A DNA stretch of 48,168 nt from Candidatus Omnitrophota bacterium (GTDB taxonomy: Bacteria > Omnitrophota > Gorgyraeia > Zapsychrales > Fredricksoniimonadaceae), in the NCBI GenBank assembly GCA_002753465.1, contig PEAF01000010.1, positions 1 to 48,168 of the forward strand, read 5' to 3'. Position numbers and translations under genes: made by a program. The first letter of the stretch is position 1, and every line of letters begins with the position of its first letter. Of the stretch, positions 13,697-21,673 are shown in pieces. The notes under the pieces were generated by a model. That model saw only the letters and a program-made list of their open reading frames with translations. It made no database searches and was not told the origin of the DNA.

Positions 13697-14853
13697 AGCT
13701 ATTGATCGTCACCAATCTTTTTCCGAATGCCGCTGAGCCGAATCGGGCGATATTCAATCTTCAGCAATATACCGCTTTATCCCGGATATGTGAGTTGAAG
13801 ATCGTTTCGCCGGTGCCTTTATTTAAATATTCTAAGAACAGAGTCCCTGATTTGGAGAAGATAAATGGGATCGATGTCTTTCATCCCCGTCATATTGTTA
13901 TTCCAAAGATCCTGCGGTTTACTTATGGCTATTTATTCTTTCTGGGGATATGGCAGACTTTAGTAACCATTCGGCAGTGTTTTAAATATGATCTTATTCT
14001 GGCAACATGGGGCTATCCCGATGCATTTGGTACGGCTATTGCGGCTAAGTTGTTAAGAAAGAAGTTCTTTGTTAAAGTTCAAGGCAGTGATATCAATTTG
14101 GCGCATCAATACTGGTTGCGTAAACCCATGATCAAGTGGGCGGTGAAACGGGCTGAAAAGGTGATCGCGGTCAGCCTTCCGTTGAAGCAGAAAATGATCA
14201 TGATGGGTGTTCCGGAAGAAAAGATCGTGGTCATTCAAAATGGGGTAGATACAAAGAAGTTCTATCCCCGCGACAAGGCTGTATGCCGTGAAAAGCTGGG
14301 GCTTGATAAGACGGCTCGATATGTCCTTTATGTTGGCAATTTTGCTGCGGTGAAGGGTGTATCTTATTTGATCAAAGCCTTTGCATTATTAGTTAAAGAC
14401 ATGAACATAAAACTGCTGCTGATCGGTGACGGGGAAGAGCGTGCGGCATTGATAGAGCTTGCGCATAGCCTCGGTATGTCAGATCGTATTGTTTTCGTCG
14501 GGCGTAAACCTCATCAGGAGGTGCCGGAGTGGATGAGCGCGGTGGATGTGTTTTGTTTGCCAAGTCTTAATGAAGGCTGTCCGAATGTGATCCTTGAGGC
14601 TTTGGCCTGCGGTGCCAAGGTTGTTGCTACCAATGTGGGTGGCATACCGGATCTGATCGATACGCCTGAAAAAGGCTGGCTGGCTAAGTCCAAAGACCCT
14701 GAAGATCTCGCCCGATGCCTTGAGGCGGCGCTTAAGGCGCCGGTGGTTACGCATGCTGTTGCGACGATGAGCTGGGATGAGAATGCGGCCATGCTGTATA
14801 AAGTAATTTCCAAAGTTCCGTGCGCTCCTAATCTTGACATGCCCCTTGTTTGA
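13693..14853 (+). CDS. GT4 glycosyltransferase (TTG start)
   Basis: A 386-residue GT-B enzyme. The family sequence begins directly at TTG 13693 (KLLIVTNLFPNAAEPNRAIF); codons further upstream in the frame lie inside the toxin gene and are not glycosyltransferase-like. Downstream motifs: ATWGYPDAFGTAIAAKLL, KVQGSDINLAHQYW, VIQNGVDTKKFYP, VLYVGNFAAVKGVSYLIKA, LIGDGEERAALIEL and the donor motif LPSLNEGCPNVILEALACGA. The start overlaps the RelE stop (TTGA) with AAAGGA 10 bases ahead, so expression probably depends partly on the toxin operon. It likely contributes a sugar to the exopolysaccharide repeat unit. Confidence 0.87.
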   Translation: MKLLIVTNLFPNAAEPNRAIFNLQQYTALSRICELKIVSPVPLFKYSKNRVPDLEKINGIDVFHPRHIVIPKILRFTYGYLFFLGIWQTLVTIRQCFKYDLILATWGYPDAFGTAIAAKLLRKKFFVKVQGSDINLAHQYWLRKPMIKWAVKRAEKVIAVSLPLKQKMIMMGVPEEKIVVIQNGVDTKKFYPRDKAVCREKLGLDKTARYVLYVGNFAAVKGVSYLIKAFALLVKDMNIKLLLIGDGEERAALIELAHSLGMSDRIVFVGRKPHQEVPEWMSAVDVFCLPSLNEGCPNVILEALACGAKVVATNVGGIPDLIDTPEKGWLAKSKDPEDLARCLEAALKAPVVTHAVATMSWDENAAMLYKVISKVPCAPNLDMPLV

Positions 14854-14889
14854 AGGTATTCTTATATCCAGATATCTGGAAGTTCTTCC
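14834..14889 (+). promoter_or_regulatory. Promoter and operator of the wHTH-nucleotidyltransferase gene
   Basis: -35 TTGACA (14834-14839, inside the end of the GT4 gene), a 17-base spacer and -10 TATTCT (14857-14862). The expected start site coincides with the perfect 14-base palindrome TCCAGATATCTGGA (14867-14880), followed by the inverted repeat GGAAGTTCTTCC (14878-14889). The layout fits autorepression by the downstream winged-helix protein. Confidence 0.7.
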
Positions 14890-14908
14890 ATAGAAATGGA
14901 CATAGACG

Positions 14909-15535
14909 ATGCGATTCTTTCATCCGTTGAATAAAATAATCAATAGCGAACCCAAGGTCAGGATACTGCGTTTCCTGGCAGAGACCGGGACGGAGATCAG
15001 CGGGTTGCAATTGGCCAAACTGCTCAAGCTTTCCCCTACAACTGTCCATAAAGCCATGCAGGAGTTGATGGCAGAAAAGGTTGTCCGGATGCGTGCCATG
15101 GGCCGCGCGCATTCCTTCCGTCTTGATCAGGATAATTTGGTTGTGGCAAAGATATTATGCCCTATGTTCCAGTCTGAGAAGGGCATTTTGCCTGACCTTA
15201 AGGAAGAGCTCGGGCGCACCATTCGAAAGTCATCCTTGAAGAATGAGATACTGAGTGTTGTTTTATTTGGCAGTATCCATGAAAAAAGCGAGGGGCCGGG
15301 AAGTGATATTGATCTTTTTGTTGTAGTTAAAAGCGCTGCTTCGGTTCAGCTGGTCGAGGGGATGTTTTCTGAGATCGGTGCCGCCCTCATAGGGCGGATC
15401 GGGATGGTGGTTTCTCCTTTTGTGATCTCCCTGGATGCGTTCAGGAAAAAGAATAAAGCAGGCGCTTCTGTTGTTAAAGCTGTCGTTAACTCACACGATG
15501 TGATCTTTGGGAAGTCATTAGGAAGGTTGCTATGA
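14909..15535 (+). CDS. Winged-helix plus MNT nucleotidyltransferase protein
   Basis: A 208-residue two-domain protein. Residues about 10-75 (KVRILRFLAETGTEISGLQL, then AKLLKLSPTTVHKAMQELMAEKVV) form a winged helix-turn-helix. Residues about 105-200 form a minimal nucleotidyltransferase: VVLFGSIHEKSEGPGSDIDL has the GS start and D-x-D pair. Such fusions occur beside HEPN proteins in MNT-HEPN toxin-antitoxin systems, in which the MNT subunit adenylylates and silences the HEPN RNase. Here the following coupled gene is only 20 codons long (15532-15594), so the partner seems lost. It has its own promoter with palindromic operators. Confidence 0.75.
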   Translation: MRFFHPLNKIINSEPKVRILRFLAETGTEISGLQLAKLLKLSPTTVHKAMQELMAEKVVRMRAMGRAHSFRLDQDNLVVAKILCPMFQSEKGILPDLKEELGRTIRKSSLKNEILSVVLFGSIHEKSEGPGSDIDLFVVVKSAASVQLVEGMFSEIGAALIGRIGMVVSPFVISLDAFRKKNKAGASVVKAVVNSHDVIFGKSLGRLL

Positions 15536-15594
15536 CAGCCAAACAGGTGGAACGATTCTTTCAATGGGGTTTAGCGCAGTTTCCATCTTTATGA
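15532..15594 (+). pseudogene. 20-codon remnant coupled to the nucleotidyltransferase gene
   Basis: ATG 15532 overlaps the previous stop (ATGA) and opens MTAKQVERFFQWGLAQFPSL before TGA 15592-15594. The overlap shows that a second gene once belonged to the unit. Position suggests a HEPN-type partner, but 20 residues cannot prove the family. It may also be a genuine short peptide. Confidence 0.4.
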
Positions 15595-15625
15595 TATTAA
15601 TTAACTTCCTCGAGGTATCAGCCCG

Positions 15626-16147
15626 ATGATCATTATTCAAGACTTACAGCAGAAGTGCCGTTGTTATGTTAATGAAGTTACATTCAAGGGGATGCTTAAG
15701 GTCCTTTTAACTGACGGGACTTCGGCGAATGTGCTTTATCGCCTGGCGCAATTCTTTCAACGGATCAAGTTGGGTATCATCGGGTGGATCCTTTTGGATA
15801 TGAATAAGTTCTTGAACGGATGCGTGATCGGACGCAATGCTGATTTCGGAGGAGGTTTTGTCCTTATGCATCCGATTGGTGTTGTGATCAATGGAGGAGT
15901 TAAGGGCGGTAAGAATATTGTGATCGAAAGCGGGGTTGTGCTGGGTGCCGCGAAAAATGGTTTGCCGCTCAAACTTCCCGTTCTTGGCAATGATATTTTT
16001 ATTGGCGCAGGGGCAAAGGTTTTAGGCGGGATCCGTATCGGTAATAATGTCAAGATCGGTGCCAATGCGGTTGTTGTTCACGACGTGCCTGATGGGGCGA
16101 CGGTTGTCGGCATTCCGGCAAAAATAATTAATATGGCAAATAAATGA
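15626..16147 (+). CDS. CysE-like hexapeptide acetyltransferase
   Basis: A 173-residue left-handed beta-helix acetyltransferase. After a hydrophobic helix pair (residues about 30-65), the repeats GRNADFGGGFVLMHPIGVVI, GGKNIVIESGVVLGA, LGNDIFIGAGAKVLGG and IGNNVKIGANAVVVHDVP lead to the terminal PAKII. The catalytic His of serine acetyltransferases corresponds to LMHPIG. It is shorter than CysE proper and sits among glycan genes, so a sugar or polysaccharide O-acetyltransferase role is more likely than cysteine synthesis. It overlaps the following GT2 by 4 bases. Confidence 0.83.
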   Translation: MIIIQDLQQKCRCYVNEVTFKGMLKVLLTDGTSANVLYRLAQFFQRIKLGIIGWILLDMNKFLNGCVIGRNADFGGGFVLMHPIGVVINGGVKGGKNIVIESGVVLGAAKNGLPLKLPVLGNDIFIGAGAKVLGGIRIGNNVKIGANAVVVHDVPDGATVVGIPAKIINMANK

Positions 16148-17289
16148 ATGTTTTAGAGATCATTTTATGGGCTAGTTTTTCTTTGATCGGGTATTCGTAT
16201 ATTGTTTACCCGGCCATTCTTTTTCTTTTACGCCGCCCAACCGCTCCTGATGTGCAGGTTCCCGATGATCGTTTGCCATCCGTTTCTATTGTTATTGCTG
16301 CTTACAATGAAGAAAAAGTGATCCGGGCGCGCGTTGAGAACCTGCTTGCTCTTGAATATCCTGCGGATAAGCTTGAGATCATTATTGCTTCTGACGGATT
16401 TGGCGACAGGACGGCCGCCATTGCTAAGGAATACGCATCGCGTGGTGTTGTTGTCTGTGATTACCCGCACCGACGTGGGAAGGTTAATGTCTTAAACGAG
16501 ACTGTTCCTAAAGCCAAGAATGACATTGTTGTTTTTAGCGATGCGAACACAGCGTTCAAGCCTGATACGGTCAAAATGCTGGTCCGGCGTTTTCAGGATA
16601 AGCGTGTCGGTTCGGTTTGCGGACGCTTGATCTTTACGACAGAGGGCACCACTAGCGGCGAACTCGAAGGTGTTTACTGGCGCTATGAAACCTTCCTGAA
16701 GACGGTGGAAGGGCAGTACGGATCTCTTCTCGGGGCGAACGGCGCGCTTTTTGCGATCCGTAAAGAATTGTTTTACCAGTGCCCGCCGGACACCATCATC
16801 GAGGATTTTGTCGTCCCGATGAAGATCCTTGAAAAAGGTTTTAAATGCGTTTACGCGCCAGAAGCTGTTGCCTATGAAGATGCCGCTAAGCATATCATTC
16901 AGGAAAAAAAGCGACGTATCCGTATCGGTGCCGGGGATTTCCAGGCGATCGGTTTGTTGTGGAGGATGCTGAATCCTTTGCGAGGGTTCTCGGCGATGGC
17001 CTTCTGGTCGCACAAGATCCTGCGCTGGTTCGCGCCGTTTTTCATGCTGGCGGCTTTTATCGCGAACATCCTTTTATTGAATATCCCGGCTTTTAAGGTG
17101 AGCTTTATGGTCCAATGCTGTTTTTACGGTTTGGGTATCCTGGGGCAGATCCTTTCTTGGGCGGGGATCTCGGTAAAGATCTTGAATTTATTCTACTATT
17201 TCATTTCCATGAACCTTGCGCTCTTTCTTGGCTTTATTAATTTTATGACCGGGACCCATAATGTGAAATGGGAGAGGACTGAACGATGA
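16144..17289 (+). CDS. Membrane GT2 glycosyltransferase (processive type)
   Basis: A 381-residue GT2 enzyme of the chitin/hyaluronan/IcaA-like class. One N-terminal membrane segment (IILWASFSLIGYSYIVYPAI) precedes the catalytic domain: VSIVIAAYNEEKVI, IIIASDGFGDRTA, the D-x-N variant VVFSDANTAFKPD, the acceptor region LLGANGALFAIRK, and IIEDFVVPMKI, followed by KRRIRIGAGDFQAI in place of the usual Q-x-x-R-W. Three to four C-terminal membrane helices end the protein. It probably extends or initiates the exopolysaccharide at the inner membrane. It is coupled by 4-base overlaps to the acetyltransferase before and the beta-helix protein after. Confidence 0.88.
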   Translation: MNVLEIILWASFSLIGYSYIVYPAILFLLRRPTAPDVQVPDDRLPSVSIVIAAYNEEKVIRARVENLLALEYPADKLEIIIASDGFGDRTAAIAKEYASRGVVVCDYPHRRGKVNVLNETVPKAKNDIVVFSDANTAFKPDTVKMLVRRFQDKRVGSVCGRLIFTTEGTTSGELEGVYWRYETFLKTVEGQYGSLLGANGALFAIRKELFYQCPPDTIIEDFVVPMKILEKGFKCVYAPEAVAYEDAAKHIIQEKKRRIRIGAGDFQAIGLLWRMLNPLRGFSAMAFWSHKILRWFAPFFMLAAFIANILLLNIPAFKVSFMVQCCFYGLGILGQILSWAGISVKILNLFYYFISMNLALFLGFINFMTGTHNVKWERTER

Positions 17290-18257
17290 GGCGGATCATT
17301 GTTGTACTCATTGCGGTGATCTTTTTATGCCCCGGTTCAAGTTTCGGGTACGGGCAGCCGCAGCGTGGCCCAGTTACACTGTATGTGGCGCCCAATGCAG
17401 GGTCACTGGGTGAGTGCATGGAGGAACATCCGTGTCCTGATGTTGCCAAAGCGCTGACCTTTGCTATTCCGGGCGATACGATCGTGATCCGCGAGGGTGA
17501 ATACAAAGGCTTCCGCCTTGAGAATATTCGGGCGACGGCTGAAAAGCCTATCACCATCAGAGGTGTTGGTAAGGTAAGGATCTCCTCTAATGATGAACTA
17601 CGCGACACCCGGGATAATATTCAGATCAGTAACTGTGATTGGATCGTGATCGATAATATCCAGTCGTTCGATGCTAAACGCGCCGGCATCCGCATTGACC
17701 AGAGCCATCATGTCACCGTCAGGAATTCTGTTTTCGGTAACAATGAAACATGGGGTATTTTCGCCAACCATTCGAATGACCTACTTCTTGAAAATAATGA
17801 AGCTTTTGGCAGCAGGAAACAGCATGGTATTTACTGCAGCAATAGCGGCGACCGGCCTGTCATTCGCGGTAATAAGGTGCATGATAATGTGGCGTGCGGT
17901 ATACATATGAATGGCGACTTGAGTGGGGGCGAAGGGCGTGATGTTGCGGGCGATGGCGTGATCAGCGGCGCCTTGGTCGAGAATAATGTGATCACAGGTA
18001 ATGGCAAGATCGGCGGTGCTGCGATCAATGGCGATGGCGTTCACGATTCGATTATCCGTAATAATATTCTGTTGGATAATCATGCGTCAGGCATTGCTCT
18101 TTTTAAAGGCGATGGGGCGTCAGGCCCTAAAAATATCAAGGTAGAGCACAATCAGATCACCCAGGCGCCGGGTGCCAGGCAGGCTATCAATATCAGTGAC
18201 GATCAGGGGGATATTGTGTTGACGGACAATATCATTAAAGAAGCCGGAGAGCGCTGA
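17286..18257 (+). CDS. Secreted right-handed beta-helix protein
   Basis: A 323-residue exported protein. It has a signal peptide, MRRIIVVLIAVIFLCPGSSF, then a DUF1565-like start (VTLYVAPNAGSLGECMEEHP; DVAKALTFAIPGDTIVIREG) and many parallel beta-helix coils with regular N-N-x-I/V spacing (IQISNCDWIVIDNIQ; VRNSVFGNNETWGIFANHSN; LENNEAFGSRKQHGIYC; VENNVITGNGKIGG). This fold is typical of polysaccharide lyases, C5-epimerases and NosD-type proteins. Context suggests a periplasmic enzyme that trims, epimerises or binds the exopolysaccharide. No catalytic residues can be assigned. It is coupled to the GT2 upstream. Confidence 0.82.
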   Translation: MRRIIVVLIAVIFLCPGSSFGYGQPQRGPVTLYVAPNAGSLGECMEEHPCPDVAKALTFAIPGDTIVIREGEYKGFRLENIRATAEKPITIRGVGKVRISSNDELRDTRDNIQISNCDWIVIDNIQSFDAKRAGIRIDQSHHVTVRNSVFGNNETWGIFANHSNDLLLENNEAFGSRKQHGIYCSNSGDRPVIRGNKVHDNVACGIHMNGDLSGGEGRDVAGDGVISGALVENNVITGNGKIGGAAINGDGVHDSIIRNNILLDNHASGIALFKGDGASGPKNIKVEHNQITQAPGARQAINISDDQGDIVLTDNIIKEAGER

Positions 18258-18260
18258 GGT

Positions 18261-19349
18261 ATGTTAAACAATATCCATTTGTGGCTTAAGGATTACTTTT
18301 GTCAAATGCCCACCCGGCTAATGTCACGCCGACCGGGTGTTCCTGTCCATATTGTTTTTTCGATCGTTGATCATTTCGAGCCGCGTAACGGCGGTGTTTC
18401 GCAGGTCAAAGAACTTGAGCGGACACGGCGTTTTCTGGCTAAATATGAAGAACTTGTCAAAAAGCATAAAGATCATGCCGGCATCCCTCCCAGGTATTCC
18501 TTTTTTTATCCTATTGATGAATATACCCGGGAGTGTGTCGATCGTGTCGCTGATTTCTGCTGTAAAGGGTATGGCGAGGTTGAGATCCATTTGCATCATC
18601 AGGGTGATACGGAGGAAAGCCTTCGCCAGAAACTCTTTCAGGCGGTTGAGGTTTTTAAAAGCCATGGCCTGTTGAGTACGGATCAGGCAACCGGCGCGGT
18701 ACGCTATGGCTTTATTCACGGGAACTGGTCACTGTGCAATTCACGCCCTGACGGTAAGTGGTGCGGCGTTAATGAAGAGTTAAAGGTCCTTAGATCGACG
18801 GGCTGTTATGCAGATTTTACGCTGCCATCAGCTCCGTCTGACACACAGACGTCCAAGATCAACAGCATTTATTATGCGACGAATAGGTCAACACCCAAGG
18901 CGCATAACACGGGCGTTGATGTTGCAGCAGGACGAAAGCCTTCCGGTGACTTGATGATCGTTCAGGGGGCTTTGATGCTTAATTGGAAGCGTGGTAAGAT
19001 CGAGAACAGTGCCTTGCTGAGTTCCAATCCTGTGACGGAGGATCGTGTGAAGTTATGGGTCCAGGGTGGTATTCATGTTAAAGGCCGTCAAGACGTTATC
19101 TTTATTAAGGTGCATAATCACGGGTGCCGGGAAGATCATTTGACCGACCGGTTCTTCGAGAACCTGGACTGGATGTTTACCCATCTGGAAACAAAATACA
19201 ATGACGGCAAGAAGTTCAAGTTGCATTATGCGACGGCGCGTGAAATGTACAATATCATTAAAGCGATTGAAGGCGGTGCCATGGGCGACCCGGTGCTTTA
19301 CCATGACCATGTTCTTTCTTCAAACATAAATAAATCAGATGCTAAGTAA
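18261..19349 (+). CDS. Deacetylase-like protein of polysaccharide/exosortase loci
   Basis: A 362-residue protein without a signal peptide. It resembles polysaccharide-deacetylase (NodB-like) folds: an early Asp-His (IVFSIVDHFEPRNGG, residues about 30-45), a metal-like EIHLHHQGD, RYGFIHGNWSLCNSRPDGKW containing a second His, and a late IFIKVHNHGC. The His/Asp pattern suggests a metal-dependent hydrolase, possibly removing N-acetyl groups from the glycan made here. Exact family membership is uncertain. The start follows the beta-helix gene by 3 bases, and the end overlaps the EEP gene by 11 bases. Confidence 0.6.
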   Translation: MLNNIHLWLKDYFCQMPTRLMSRRPGVPVHIVFSIVDHFEPRNGGVSQVKELERTRRFLAKYEELVKKHKDHAGIPPRYSFFYPIDEYTRECVDRVADFCCKGYGEVEIHLHHQGDTEESLRQKLFQAVEVFKSHGLLSTDQATGAVRYGFIHGNWSLCNSRPDGKWCGVNEELKVLRSTGCYADFTLPSAPSDTQTSKINSIYYATNRSTPKAHNTGVDVAAGRKPSGDLMIVQGALMLNWKRGKIENSALLSSNPVTEDRVKLWVQGGIHVKGRQDVIFIKVHNHGCREDHLTDRFFENLDWMFTHLETKYNDGKKFKLHYATAREMYNIIKAIEGGAMGDPVLYHDHVLSSNINKSDAK

Positions 19350-20772
19350 ACTCATTAACACATTCACACTCAGGGTGCAGATCCTTTACCTTTTAGGGCT
19401 TGGGGTGCTGGGGTCGGTCGCTTTCTGTCCTAGAGGTTTGTGGTGGCTGGCTGACCTGTTCATTTTGGCACCCTTATGGGTCCTGTTCATTCCTTTGATC
19501 CCGTTTATCATTGTCTCGATCGTCCTGAAAAGCCGTAAGGGACTTCTGATCAACGCTCTTTCTTCGGCTGTTATTTTCTTTGGCATCATGGGGTTTAATA
19601 TCCCTTATCCGTTTTCCACGGAGCCGACGGAGACGCCTGTACTCGCTTTGAAAGTGATCAATGTGAATATGGGTAATGTTAAAGACCCCGACCCTTTCCT
19701 GCGCTTGATCGCTGACGAGAAGCCTGACATTATTTTATTCCAGGAATTATATCAGGACATGCAAGTGGGTGTGAGCACCAGTATAAAAGCCGGTGGCTGG
19801 GACCTGAAGGTGTACGACCATATGGGCATAGCGAGCCGCTTCAAGGTCAGGTCTATCGAGGTTAATGATAAACCTCCATTTGGTCAATTTCTAGGGTACA
19901 TTGTTAAGTATGAAATTGAAACGCCGGCCGGCCTTGTTTATCTGCTGAACGTTCATCTGGAGACACTGCGCAAAGGCATTGAATCCGTTATGGCCAAGCA
20001 TGCCAATGCCATTACGGAAATGCAGCGTGTTACTGATCAGCAGGAGGCTCAATCGCTGGTGGCAACGACCATGGCTTATCTGCTCAAGCCTCTGATCGTC
20101 GCGGGCGATCTGAATATGCCCCGATCAAGCCCGATCTTCAAGACGTACTGGTCAAAATATCAGGACGCTTTTCTTGAAAAAGGCTTTGGATTTGGTTTCA
20201 CAAAACATTCGCGCTGGCACGGGGTACGCATCGATCATATTCTGCATGATGCCAATTGGAAGACGCTTGAAGCTTCGATCGGGCCCGATATCGGGGGAGA
20301 CCATCATCCGGTCATGGTCCGGCTTTTATTTACGGGGTTAGTTATGCCCGTTCCTGAGCCTGTTGTTGTGCCTGAAGCGGTAGCGCCGGCCCTTGAAGCG
20401 TCCTCGGGTGGGCAAGCACGTTACGCCGTTGATCAAATGGAGTGGAACCTTGATGCCTTGCCGCGAATCAGCTTTAATTACAAGATCCCGGCAGGCGTGC
20501 CAGTGACCATGGGTGTTAAAACAGCCTGGGGTGATTGGCTTTGCCTGGCTAAAACACAGACAAGCCAGTGCGCAGCTCCTGCTGTGCCGGGAATGACCAT
20601 GCTTACCGATGATGGACGGTGGCATGAGGTGGGCATCAGCGTCAAGTCTGCCGTACAGGGTGATTGGCGCCTGCCAAAATCGCTTACGGCGTATGAATTC
20701 AATAATTCTAAAAAAGATATTCTGGGCGAACAGTTTTTCATAGAAGACCTGAAGTTTTTTGATAAAGAATAA
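19339..20772 (+). CDS. Membrane-anchored EEP-family phosphohydrolase with extra C-terminal domain
   Basis: A 477-residue protein. Three hydrophobic segments occupy residues about 10-100. An endonuclease/exonuclease/phosphatase domain (about 105-335) follows, with LKVINVNMGNV, PDIILFQELY, LIVAGDLNMPRSSP, RIDHIL and GGDHHPV carrying the catalytic Asn, Glu, Asp and His residues. After a Pro/Glu/Val linker (MPVPEPVVVPEAVAPALEAS) comes a beta-rich domain of about 110 residues (MEWNLDALPRISFNYKIPAG... WLCLAKTQTSQC). EEP enzymes cleave phosphodiesters in nucleic acids, lipids or inositols. Here a role on a lipid-linked or phosphate-bearing glycan outside the membrane is plausible but unproven. Confidence 0.78.
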   Translation: MLSKLINTFTLRVQILYLLGLGVLGSVAFCPRGLWWLADLFILAPLWVLFIPLIPFIIVSIVLKSRKGLLINALSSAVIFFGIMGFNIPYPFSTEPTETPVLALKVINVNMGNVKDPDPFLRLIADEKPDIILFQELYQDMQVGVSTSIKAGGWDLKVYDHMGIASRFKVRSIEVNDKPPFGQFLGYIVKYEIETPAGLVYLLNVHLETLRKGIESVMAKHANAITEMQRVTDQQEAQSLVATTMAYLLKPLIVAGDLNMPRSSPIFKTYWSKYQDAFLEKGFGFGFTKHSRWHGVRIDHILHDANWKTLEASIGPDIGGDHHPVMVRLLFTGLVMPVPEPVVVPEAVAPALEASSGGQARYAVDQMEWNLDALPRISFNYKIPAGVPVTMGVKTAWGDWLCLAKTQTSQCAAPAVPGMTMLTDDGRWHEVGISVKSAVQGDWRLPKSLTAYEFNNSKKDILGEQFFIEDLKFFDKE

Positions 20773-20846
20773 ACTTTAAGGGAGCGCGTGGTTTTTTGGC
20801 AAAATTAAATTTGATGTGATATCCTTGCTGGATTACCGGAGAAAAA

Positions 20847-21659
20847 ATGAAGAAAATGACTTTGTTCCAATGTGTTTTTCTGGCCGCTTTGGTTGGTTTG
20901 GCATATATCCCGACCTTTGCCTGGATGATCGACCGCTGGTCAGTTCAGGACACTTATTATAGCCATGGCTTTCTGGTACCTTTCATCAGTGCTTTTATCG
21001 TATGGCTAAAGCGCAAGGAATTGTCGACGTTAAAGATCGATCCGCCGGTGTGGGGCTGGCTTGTTTTCGGGGCTGGTATGCTGACTTATTTGCTGAGCGG
21101 TATTTTAAGGGTTTATTCGACGTCGGGCTTTTCATTGCTGATCGTTCTTCCTGGTTTGATCCTCTTGTTCTGGGGCAAGGATCATCTTAAGGCCTTGTGG
21201 TTCCCGCTTTCGTTCCTTCTTTTTATGGTCCCTTTGCCTTTGGTCGTTATTTCGAACATGAGCTTTAAATTGAAGATCATCGCCACGCAGGCATCGGTCT
21301 TTATTATTAATGCGATCGGTGTTGAAGCTATCCGTGAAGGCAGTGTTATCAAGACGATGCATTCATATGTGATCGTTGAAGATCCTTGTTCGGGTATCAG
21401 GTCGCTTCTGGCCTTGATAGCGCTTGGGGCGCTGATGGCATATTTCAGCCGTCTCTCCGTGGCAAAAAAGATCGTACTCTTTTTATCATCAATACCGCTG
21501 GCCGTGGCGACCAATATCTTCCGTATCGTTGCCGTGACACTGGCCAGTGAAATGTACGGTTCTAAATTCGCAACAGGCGTATTTCATGACACCATGGGGA
21601 TTGTGGTTTTTGTGCTGGCGTTCTTCGGGCTTATGCTTGTATCAAGCATGCTGGAATAA
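20847..21659 (+). CDS. Exosortase (EpsH family transpeptidase-like protease)
   Basis: A 270-residue polytopic membrane protein with about eight helices. It contains the three exosortase active-site residues: Cys181 in VEDPCSGIRSLLALI, Arg226 in NIFRIVAV and His247 in FHDTMGIVVF. Exosortases recognise C-terminal PEP-CTERM signals, cleave them and probably transfer the protein to another carrier. Four PEP-CTERM proteins are encoded at 23487-26044, and a sugar transferase with an internal PEP-like signal at 22601. The gene is followed 14 bases later by epsI, the usual companion. The start ATG is preceded by CCGGAGAA. Confidence 0.93.
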   Translation: MKKMTLFQCVFLAALVGLAYIPTFAWMIDRWSVQDTYYSHGFLVPFISAFIVWLKRKELSTLKIDPPVWGWLVFGAGMLTYLLSGILRVYSTSGFSLLIVLPGLILLFWGKDHLKALWFPLSFLLFMVPLPLVVISNMSFKLKIIATQASVFIINAIGVEAIREGSVIKTMHSYVIVEDPCSGIRSLLALIALGALMAYFSRLSVAKKIVLFLSSIPLAVATNIFRIVAVTLASEMYGSKFATGVFHDTMGIVVFVLAFFGLMLVSSMLE

Positions 21660-21673
21660 AATATTCAGAGGAT

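Noticed and set aside
16492-17013. A 173-codon minus-strand frame opposite the membrane GT2
   Set aside because: No independent evidence; the GT2 motifs and 4-base overlaps fix the real strand.
20773-20846. Sigma-54 promoter upstream of the exosortase
   Set aside because: TTGGCA occurs, but no GC element follows at the required 10-base spacing.
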